In this document: in pieces, positions 10,138 through 17,500 of the stretch
How positions within the stretch are numbered: the first letter of the stretch is position 1
Layout: each line of letters begins with the position of its first letter
Source of the DNA: Sphingobacterium yanglingense
Lineage (GTDB): Bacteria > Bacteroidota > Bacteroidia > Sphingobacteriales > Sphingobacteriaceae
Direction: 5' to 3'
Assembly (NCBI RefSeq): GCF_004363245.1
Contig: NZ_SNYV01000011.1
Span: 496,001-560,000, forward strand
Length of the DNA: 64,000 nucleotides
Notes under the pieces: model-generated
Told to the model about the DNA's origin: nothing
Seen by the model: the letters and a program-made list of their open reading frames with translations, nothing else
The model's database searches: none
Position numbers and translations under genes: made by a program

Positions 10138-10181
10138 AAGTATATTGGTTAGTTTCTAGGTGTCCATTTGATTTTACAGAT

Positions 10182-10439
10182 ATGCTATCCCGATTCCTAA
10201 GATCACGCGGTCATATCATACTGATCTACTTGCAGGCTTTTTTCTACTGCGGATTATTAATCGGTTGGTTGAGGCTGCCTGATGGCGACTATGAAATGTC
10301 TAACTATCTTCTCCTGTTGCTTGGTGCACCCGTACTGGGCTTATTTTTGCTGTATGCTATTAATTGCTACTTGTTATCGCGGCCTACAATACTTCAAGAG
10401 GAAAAAGAACTAAAGGCACTCCTTACAAAGATGCTTTAG
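10182..10439 (+). CDS. small two-helix membrane protein, function unknown
   Basis: An 85-residue protein with two predicted transmembrane helices (about 13-31 and 42-66) separated by a short polar loop, and a charged C-terminal tail (LQEEKELKALLTKML). It starts 44 bp after the helicase stop on the same strand, so it is probably transcribed with it. No family is recognised. Small membrane proteins downstream of defence helicases can be effectors, but that is only a possibility here. Confidence 0.55.
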   Translation: MLSRFLRSRGHIILIYLQAFFYCGLLIGWLRLPDGDYEMSNYLLLLLGAPVLGLFLLYAINCYLLSRPTILQEEKELKALLTKML

Positions 10440-10538
10440 CGCGGGATAGTGTAATTTTTCATTAAGCATTTGCATTGTATTTGGTTAAATTATTATAGAT
10501 TAATATCCAATAGGTTAATAATGGGGTGTGAGCCTATT

Positions 10539-10558
10539 TACGGGTTCCCGTATTTTTT
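10539..10558 (+). terminator. short palindrome plus T-run
   Basis: TACGGGTTCCCGTA (10539-10552) is followed by TTTTTT. The stem is short and the loop tight, so this is a weak intrinsic terminator at best. Its position between the small membrane gene and the lipoprotein gene would separate the helicase unit from the toxin-like unit. Confidence 0.35.
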
Positions 10559-10609
10559 AATAATAAAACAGAATATCTTGAGGTATCAATTATTATTAAA
10601 ATAGAACTT

Positions 10610-12292
10610 ATGAGATTATTTAATGCATTCATTATTTTTATCTTTTTTGCTGTTCTTTGTCTTTTTGCGTGTAAAAGGGATCTTTTAGGTCCTGTGGACA
10701 AACGGATAGAGTTTACCCAAAAAGAGATAGAAATCAAATGGGCGGAGGCCCGATCAGGTAGATGGTATACCTACTCACATTTTAAAACTTTGGAACAGGG
10801 AAAAAAGGAACGAATAGATTCGTTAGCTTATCAAACTGCACTTTTTAGCTTTTCCGAGAATGCTAGAGAATATTACAGAGGAGTTTTTAATGAATGTTTT
10901 AGAGATTCTATCGATCAGGATGTTGACGTATACCTTGATAGTATTTATCCTGTCGTTTATCAGGAAATGGACAAGAGGATGGCTGATCCTATGTATATGG
11001 AACAGCTGTTCACTGAATATACAAATATCAAGCTTCCATCATCTTACAAACGGCCCAATAGAAAAAAACTAATGGCATATGAAATTGATGAAACATGGGT
11101 CACTAGATGTGGGCTTCCTCCGGGATACTCTAGAGTTAGAGAACTCTTCGATAACACTCTTTTGATGACTGATCCACTGTGGAAACCCTGGACTTTTAGG
11201 TGCGCTGCAGAAGCAAGAACAGCATTGGATAGTTGGTACGATTATTTTCATAGAAATAATAACGGATATGACTGCGAGTCTAATACGACTTACATGTTCG
11301 CGCTTGAGGATAATTTTTATCTTTGTCTTTTTAACAATCGCGGTAGAGATAACCCAACAGGCGAATTTCCTGATCCTATCCCTCCAGGTGGTACCCCGGG
11401 AGGTGGAGGGCCTGGATCTCCGTCTCCTAGTAAGCCTTCACAACAACAAATTAAAAATCAAATAGCAAATAAACCCTTTGCTTTGTTTGGTGATTTAGAT
11501 TGTGATATAGTAAGAAGGTGGGTGGAAACAGCGAGACATCAAGTAGCACAAGCACAAATTGACAAACTGAATAGTGTCGTAAATAATATAGTTGATGTTT
11601 CAATTCTCGGTACACCTGTCTATAGTATTCAAGATATAGCACATGTTCAGAGCATTAATAATGCATATAGTACTGTTGTAAATATGGATTATTTTCCGAT
11701 AAGAATTAGTCAGCTGCCTGTAGTGGATGGGCAAAGGTTAACGGCTTCTCAATTTAAAGAGTACTTACGAAAAAATATTAATAGCTTTGTTAACACAGCT
11801 TATTCAAAATTTGAACCTTACAGGTGGCATGGGATTAATGATGAATCTCTTTGGAACTCTGCAAATCCACTGAATACTATGATTGGTATAGATATAGCAG
11901 GACCAGATAATGGGACAGTGATCGTAAGTAAACATAACAATGTAGGGTGGACTTTTACAACAGTCTATGATCCGAAGTACGGAATTCATCCAGTTTCTGG
12001 TAATAGAGACTTTGGATATTTTCAAAATTCGGACGGGTCCTATACGTTTTATACTAGAGGAGTAGATCGATTAACTACAGGTGTTGATGCCAGTATGCAA
12101 AACGTTGCATTCTTTGCAGCAGATGAGTTATGGAAATCCTTTCAGCAAAAAGTTAAGAGTTTTGTAGAGAGCAAACAAGGAAGCGCTGCTATTGGTACCC
12201 CTGAGATCCAGCGGCCTGATTGGGTAAAAGTCAAAGAAGTTATAGACGGGAAAAAACCATTAAGCACATTAAGTACAGATTGCAATGACTAA
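10610..12292 (+). CDS. lipoprotein with C-terminal toxin-like domain, candidate polymorphic toxin
   Basis: A 560-residue predicted lipoprotein: hydrophobic signal with lipobox LFAC at Cys21. Residues about 25-250 form an unrecognised domain rich in aromatic and charged residues with several Cys. A Gly/Pro/Ser linker (about 255-280, TPGGGGPGSPSPSKPS) separates it from a C-terminal region containing GIDIAGPDNG, HPVSGNRDFGY and GSYTFYTRGVDRL. The layout of anchor, linker and compact C-terminal domain is typical of polymorphic toxins. A membrane protein gene overlapping its stop by 8 nt looks like the immunity gene. No catalytic signature is evident to me, so the activity is unknown. It could instead be a surface lipoprotein with a non-toxic role. 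Confidence 0.6.
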   Translation: MRLFNAFIIFIFFAVLCLFACKRDLLGPVDKRIEFTQKEIEIKWAEARSGRWYTYSHFKTLEQGKKERIDSLAYQTALFSFSENAREYYRGVFNECFRDSIDQDVDVYLDSIYPVVYQEMDKRMADPMYMEQLFTEYTNIKLPSSYKRPNRKKLMAYEIDETWVTRCGLPPGYSRVRELFDNTLLMTDPLWKPWTFRCAAEARTALDSWYDYFHRNNNGYDCESNTTYMFALEDNFYLCLFNNRGRDNPTGEFPDPIPPGGTPGGGGPGSPSPSKPSQQQIKNQIANKPFALFGDLDCDIVRRWVETARHQVAQAQIDKLNSVVNNIVDVSILGTPVYSIQDIAHVQSINNAYSTVVNMDYFPIRISQLPVVDGQRLTASQFKEYLRKNINSFVNTAYSKFEPYRWHGINDESLWNSANPLNTMIGIDIAGPDNGTVIVSKHNNVGWTFTTVYDPKYGIHPVSGNRDFGYFQNSDGSYTFYTRGVDRLTTGVDASMQNVAFFAADELWKSFQQKVKSFVESKQGSAAIGTPEIQRPDWVKVKEVIDGKKPLSTLSTDCND

Positions 12293-12809
12293 ATTCACAA
12301 CTAGGAGTATCATAGGGAATCTATTGGTCACCTATGTTTTGTTTCCCATTTTTTATATAAAAGACTATTGGGGTAATCTTATTAATCGTAATTATCAAGG
12401 CGAAGCTTTTCAATATGATTCTATATGGCCTTTTTTAGATCGGATTTTCATTGGTTTTTTTCTTTTTTCAACTGTACTCCTACTGTTGTCTTTACTTCCT
12501 TATCATTTTATCAAATACTATCTACTATATAGAATTAAAAAGGGTTATTACCTCAAATCGTTGTTGGTTTATGTTTTAATAAATCTTTTTTTGGTTTGCA
12601 TAACGGGGTACGCTTATCTTTTGGCAACAAATTTTGGCGGAGCTGGAAATGGTATTCCGTTCATAGTTACATTAATAGCCTTTTCTGTGATGGTTCATGG
12701 TTTTTTGTATTTAGTAGTAGATCGTTATGAAGTCAAAGAGACTATTCGAAAATACTTCAGTAGCAAAATAGAGTTAGAGGAAGAGTTAAATAAGGAATCT
12801 TCCAAATAA
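12285..12809 (+). CDS. four-helix membrane protein, candidate immunity protein
   Basis: A 174-residue integral membrane protein with four predicted helices (about 8-24, 50-75, 90-113, 123-146) and a charged C-terminal tail. Its ATG lies inside the end of the upstream lipoprotein gene (8-nt overlap), so translation is probably coupled. Tight coupling of a small membrane protein behind a toxin-like gene is the usual arrangement for immunity proteins against toxins that act at the inner membrane or in the periplasm. No named family is recognised, and the role is inferred from context alone. Confidence 0.55.
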   Translation: MTKFTTRSIIGNLLVTYVLFPIFYIKDYWGNLINRNYQGEAFQYDSIWPFLDRIFIGFFLFSTVLLLLSLLPYHFIKYYLLYRIKKGYYLKSLLVYVLINLFLVCITGYAYLLATNFGGAGNGIPFIVTLIAFSVMVHGFLYLVVDRYEVKETIRKYFSSKIELEEELNKESSK

Positions 12810-12822
12810 CAAAAGGATAGGT

Positions 12823-12880
12823 ACACAAGATCTCGAGCGGTGCACAGGTTTCATACACCACTTGAGGTCTTGTGTAATTT
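12823..12880 (+). terminator. long imperfect hairpin followed by T-rich stretch
   Basis: An inverted repeat of about 20 bp per arm (ACACAAGATCTCGAG... against ...CTTGAGGTCTTGTGT, 12823-12875, few mismatches) is followed by AATTTTATT. It sits 14 bp after the candidate immunity gene and 25 bp before the next start, and fits an intrinsic terminator for the toxin unit. The long stem is unusual, so a small palindromic element is an alternative. Confidence 0.6.
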
Positions 12881-12904
12881 TATTAAATTCCCTATCTTTA
12901 ACCT

Positions 12905-13774
12905 ATGAATACCCAATTACCTGTTACACTTCCGGAGCATAAGTTGAAAGAGATTGAGGCCATCAAAGCGGTTATCACCGAGTTTGTGGATCCCGACATG
13001 ATCATCTTGTATGGTAGTTATGCTAGGGGAGAGTTCAAGGATCAGGTGTATATCAAAGACGGTATTCGGTATTTCTACATTAGCGATTATGACATCATTG
13101 TAGTCACGAACAAGACGAATGTAAAGGAGTACGAACTCGCTAATGAGTTGGAAAAGCGAATCTCTGCACGACCTGATATCAATTTCTTTATGTACGATAT
13201 CAAGTATCTGAATCAGGAATTGGTGACAGGTAACTTCTTTTTTGTTCCAGTGTACTTCGAAGGTGTGATGTTATATGACAATGGTCAGAGTAAATTAGCT
13301 ACTCCTCAGCCGCTTTCTATTGAGCAGATTCGGATAAATATTGAAAGCTATTACAAGTTTTGGACAACTAATACGAGACGGTTCTATAAGCATTACAAGG
13401 TCGACTTTGAAGATCTAATGTTGGGAGAATCTCGTTCTGGTTTAACACTTTGGTTCTTATTTCAAACTATTGAGTCTATTTATAGTACGTTACAGTTAGT
13501 GTTTATGGGAATAAAACCGAAGCTTCATAACCTGTATAAGTATAGGCGTTCTGTAAGTGCTATTTCCGAGGAGTTGAATTCCATTTTTCCAGATGTCAAA
13601 GATAGCAATGAAAGAAGACTTTTCGACTTGCTGAATAGAGCTTACATCAGTGGTAAATATAAAATGGATTTTGAAGTCTCTATAGAAGACTTGAAAGAGA
13701 TAAGCTCTAGGTTGGAAAGTATGATTGAGATAACAGACCGTCTTTGTGTTGAAAGAATTGAGAGTTTGGTTTAG
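12905..13774 (+). CDS. nucleotidyltransferase-HEPN fusion protein
   Basis: A 289-residue protein. The N-terminal half is a minimal nucleotidyltransferase (MNT): GSYARG at about residues 37-42 and an SDYDIIV acidic motif at about 59-65, the metal-binding carboxylates of this fold. The C-terminal half (about 135-285) is an all-helical HEPN domain with FYKHYK, a GIKPKLHNL turn and LLNRAYISGKYK. The classic RX4-6H RNase motif of toxic HEPN domains is not seen. MNT and HEPN are usually separate genes of type VII toxin-antitoxin pairs, where MNT AMPylates the HEPN toxin; here they are one polypeptide, a form common on Bacteroidota mobile elements. The stop abuts the stop of a convergent XRE gene. 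Confidence 0.75.
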   Translation: MNTQLPVTLPEHKLKEIEAIKAVITEFVDPDMIILYGSYARGEFKDQVYIKDGIRYFYISDYDIIVVTNKTNVKEYELANELEKRISARPDINFFMYDIKYLNQELVTGNFFFVPVYFEGVMLYDNGQSKLATPQPLSIEQIRINIESYYKFWTTNTRRFYKHYKVDFEDLMLGESRSGLTLWFLFQTIESIYSTLQLVFMGIKPKLHNLYKYRRSVSAISEELNSIFPDVKDSNERRLFDLLNRAYISGKYKMDFEVSIEDLKEISSRLESMIEITDRLCVERIESLV

Positions 13775-14026
13775 CTAGTCTTCAAAATTTACTAGTTCGG
13801 ATAAGCTGATGTCTAATGCTAGGGCTAAAGCTTTTAAAGTCAATAAAGAAGGAGATGATTCTCCTTTTTCTATTTTGTGGATGTGACTGTGATCAACACC
13901 AGAGATTTGATCAAGTCTACGCAAGCTGATTTTTTTACCTTTTCTAACTTTATTCCCTTCTCTAATAGCTTTAAGGTGTTTGCCAAAATTTTCAGAAAAC
14001 TTTACTTTATCCAGCTCCATACTCAA
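13775..14026 (-). CDS. XRE-family transcriptional regulator
   Basis: An 83-residue single-domain helix-turn-helix protein of the Cro/CI type. It has the pattern ISLRRLDQISGVDHSHIHKIE followed by GESSPSLLTLKALALALDI, covering almost the full 55-residue HTH_3 domain. Such short regulators are usually autoregulatory repressors. The gene is convergent with, and directly abuts, the MNT-HEPN gene. Upstream it faces a rightward promoter at 14062-14093, which it may control. It has a short N-terminal extension and no effector domain. Confidence 0.85.
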   Translation of the reverse strand: MSMELDKVKFSENFGKHLKAIREGNKVRKGKKISLRRLDQISGVDHSHIHKIEKGESSPSLLTLKALALALDISLSELVNFED

Positions 14027-14061
14027 AAGACAATAAAAAAGAAAAATAAATTGTAGTGGTA

Positions 14062-14093
14062 TTTGAGTACATGAGTTTTATTTACTATATTTG
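14062..14093 (+). promoter_or_regulatory. Bacteroidota-type promoter reading rightward
   Basis: TTTG at 14062-14065 and TATATTTG at 14086-14093 are separated by 20 bp, an exact match to the Bacteroidota sigma-A consensus (TTTG, 19-21 bp, TAnnTTTG). Transcription would begin at about 14098 and run toward the short ORF at 14164 and the repeat-rich SusC leader. It lies upstream of, and divergent from, the XRE gene. Confidence 0.55.
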
Positions 14094-14163
14094 AATCAAC
14101 AATTATAAATACCGCGTAATTCCTCGTTCTGGAGCCTGAAGAACAACAGAAATAGAGGAAAGT

Positions 14164-14340
14164 ATGAATAGCAATAATTTTAAAGTTTTTAGTAAATATC
14201 TCTTTGATTCTGGAGACGGTTCTTCAGTGCTCAGGAATGAGAGATCAGTTGCCCTTATTTCAAAGGGTGGCTCTATGTCTATCCGACCCTTTTTGGGTTG
14301 GGTAGACTTATTGGTACTTAAGAAAGTCCCTCCGGAATAG
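14164..14340 (+). CDS. possible 58-residue ORF behind a consensus promoter
   Basis: ATG at 14164 is preceded at good distance by AGAGGAAAG, a strong Shine-Dalgarno for this phylum, and a consensus promoter lies 70 bp upstream. The product (starts MNSNNFKVFSKYLF, ends LLVLKKVPPE) matches nothing I recognise. A longer open frame exists on the opposite strand (14103-14366, 87 codons) but it lacks a comparable start region, so the plus-strand reading is preferred. The remaining 239 bp up to 14580 hold no other gene that I can support. If this ORF is not real, the stretch 14027-14579 is non-coding. Confidence 0.3.
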   Translation: MNSNNFKVFSKYLFDSGDGSSVLRNERSVALISKGGSMSIRPFLGWVDLLVLKKVPPE

Positions 14341-14579
14341 TATATTTCATTAACCATTTTATTCATTCAAAATCATCGCTTTTATACCGATATAAACCAA
14401 TTATTTTCGATAGCACACGACTCAGGTATAGCGATAGAATTCAAATTATTTAATTTACTGATAAATAGTGTTTAACGGTCTTGTGTCTGAAACAAGACTT
14501 CTATTCTATTTGTCGCTAATATAGCTTAAAACCTCGAAGAGTTCTTCAAGGCTTTTGGCAAACTTAAATTACTTGAAAA

Positions 14580-17500
14580 ATGAAACATTTTTTTAGGGGT
14601 GGGGAAGGAATGTCCTGTGGACAGAGTGATCGTGTTAACGAGTTATCAAGTTATCAAGACCCAATAGATAAAAATAAAAATAGACTGCTTCACTTTGTTC
14701 GCAGTGACGAAGGGGAAATGGAACGCAATGACGAGCGGGAGTGTAGTGACGAAGGTGGTGAAAGCCTTCGTACTATGTTCGGACTGGCTTCGCCTTTGCT
14801 TCGGCCGTACACCACAGATTTACCATGTTTTGACCATAGATTTACCACGTTTGCATCAGGCATGCTTGGTCAAACTGTGGTAAAAAGGTGGTTCACGCAT
14901 GGTCAAACTCCGAAGCTGGTACGGAGCAGGTACGGATCTGGTCAGGAGCAAGGCGGTTATGAAGCTCTCCGCTTGGCACCTACTGTGTACCAACTTAGTT
15001 CTGCCCAGGTTCTACCTTGGTTCTGCTTTTGTTCGAATGTGCTTCGTTCAGCACCTGACCGTTCCGTGATGCGGCTCCGATCATCATCGGAGAACTATCG
15101 GAGCGCCATCGGAGGATCATCAGGGAAAGGTAGAACTAGGTCAGGTCTTGGTAGGTGCCAAGTAGGAACTTTGTTTGGATATTTACCGCCTTTTGCTCGT
15201 TATTTCATTGCCTCCGAGGCAACGGATAGGCAAACAACAGGCAAAGAACAGGCAACGGATAGGCAGAGAACAGGCAAAGAAAAGGCAAACAAATACCAAG
15301 CGAAGCCCAAATCAAGCCCAGAGAAAGAGCAGGGAACAAGCAAGGAACAGGTAGAGATTAAGCAAGGAATAAGTAAGGCGAGTGTATGGTCTTTTAATAC
15401 ACTCTTCATACACTGTTACTACTTAGCGCATACTTGGGGTATACTTAGGGAATACACTGAGGACGCTTCGACTGTTGTTACAGGATGGTTCGGCCGTAAC
15501 TCGAGGCAGCGTCGTACCTGGGTGCAGGCATGCTCGGGATTCGTTCGACGGTTGTTCGGGGCCTATTCGGTAGTACGTCGAAGCGCAGTCGAAGGCGAGT
15601 CGAACACCACCCGAAGGAGTCTCGAAGCAGTCCCGAACCAGTCTCGAAGCAGTGTCGAAGGTAAGTCGAAGAGCTCTCGAAGCCTAGTGGAAGAGGAGTC
15701 GAAGGATTGCCGAAAAGGCTCAAGACTTCCTTTGAACTTCCTAAGAACCGTCTATGAACCAGAAACATGCATAAAGGGAACAGGAAACAAGCATAAACGG
15801 TACATCACTGATACATGTCTGACACATGTTCAACACAACAACGGTACATGTTCGACACATCAACCACACATGAATGACACAACAAAGTGCAGTAGTGAGG
15901 GATATGGAGATGGTTTGTCGGATAGACTGCTTCTCTCGCTTGGGCGATATCGCAGTGACGAGATGGTGTTGGGTACTAAAAAGCTAACCGAAAGGTACTG
16001 TAAAGGTACGGGAAAGGTACTGAATAGTGGGGGTAAAGGTACTGGAGAGGTACTAGAGAGCTACCAAAGAGGTACTAAGGAGGTACAAGCTGCTAGTAGG
16101 TCCGTGGTAGATTTGGAGAGGGATGGAGATTGCTTCGGCGTAGTTCCTACTTCTAATAATAACGAATCTGTGGCAAATGACCTTCGTATGAATCGATTGA
16201 TTCTTAGGTCTTTTCGCTCGCTCTGTGAAGACTTTAGGGCTAAAATGGAGTCTATGGTTGTAAAAGAAAATAGAGGCCGGCAAATCGCTTTAAAACAAGC
16301 CAACCCTTTTGCAAGGTTTTTAGATATCTCCATTTCGCTCTGCTGCAGTCGATATGACGAGAGGGGGAACCAAGGTGACTATATTAAAAGGCTTAAAGCC
16401 TATAGCTTACGGCTTATAGCTGCAATGATTTTCATGTTGTTTAGTGGTCTCGGGCTGTCGGGGGCTGTTGTACAGTCTCCGCAGCATCGGGGCGTTATTC
16501 AGTCGAAACAGGAATCTGTATTGCGTGGTGTGGTACTATCCGAGGTGGATGGTTCGCCCGTGGCAAATGCGACCATTTCGGTAGGGGGTAAGACGGTGCA
16601 TTCGGCTAAGGATGGTACATTCAGCATCGCTGTAGATAATCGTACAGGTGTGCTGAAGGCTAGCTGTATAGGTTTTGATGATCGCGCGATTGATTATGAT
16701 CTCTCTACCATGCTGATAAGGGTGGCGCTAACGCCTTCTGCGCATGCCATCGAACAGGTGGATGTGGTGTCTACGGGTTATCAGAAGCTGCCAAAAGAGC
16801 GGGCTACGGGGAGTTTTGTGCAGATCGATAATAAGCTGCTGAACCGCAAGGTGTCGACCAATGTGCTGGAGCGGCTGGCAGATGTGACGCCCGGGCTGAT
16901 CTTCAATAATGGCAAGGGCGGTGCTGCACGGATGCGGGTGCGTGGCGAGACGACATTGCAGTCGAATGCTTCGGTGCTGATCGTGGTGGACAATTTCCCC
17001 TACGAGGGAGATATCGCCAATATCAACCCGAATGATGTAGAGACGATAACGGTGCTTAAGGATGCGGCCGCGGCCTCGATATGGGGTGCCCGTGCGGGCA
17101 ATGGGGTGATCGTGATTACGACCAAGCGCTATAATGGGGCTACGGCACCGCGACTGAGCTTTAATGCGAATACGACACTTGGGCAGAAGCCTGATCTGCA
17201 TTATCAGCCACTGATGTCTATTCCGGAGTTTATCGAGACGGAGAAGATGCTGTTCGGCCGTGGATTTTACAATACGTATGAGAATTCCCTGAACAAGGTT
17301 CCCCTCAACCCAGTAGTGGAGTTGCTGATCGAGAAGCGCAATAATCCTTCCCGTGCCGATGAGATAGACCGCGAGATCGAGAAGATGAAGGGCTATGATG
17401 TGCGCAGCGATTATGAAAAGTACCTGTACCGCAGTCCGCTGTTGCAGCAGTATGCCTTACGGGCAGAAGGGGGCAATGGCAATAACCGCTATTTCGCTTC

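Noticed and set aside
12823..12875. long hairpin as a transposable element (MITE)
   Set aside because: It has no target-site duplication and no second copy in the window; its position after a stop and before a T-rich stretch fits a terminator.
14103..14366. 87-codon minus-strand ORF next to the XRE gene
   Set aside because: No ribosome-binding site or promoter was found for it, whereas the opposite strand has a consensus promoter and a good start for a 58-codon ORF.
15200..15768. minus-strand ORFs of 69 and 96 codons within the 11-bp repeat region
   Set aside because: They are explained by the low-complexity repeats and have no start signals. Only the plus-strand frame is open for the whole region.
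15217..16092. CRISPR array or diversity-generating retroelement repeats
   Set aside because: The repeats are 11 bp, contiguous and degenerate, without spacers, and no cas or reverse transcriptase gene is present in the window.
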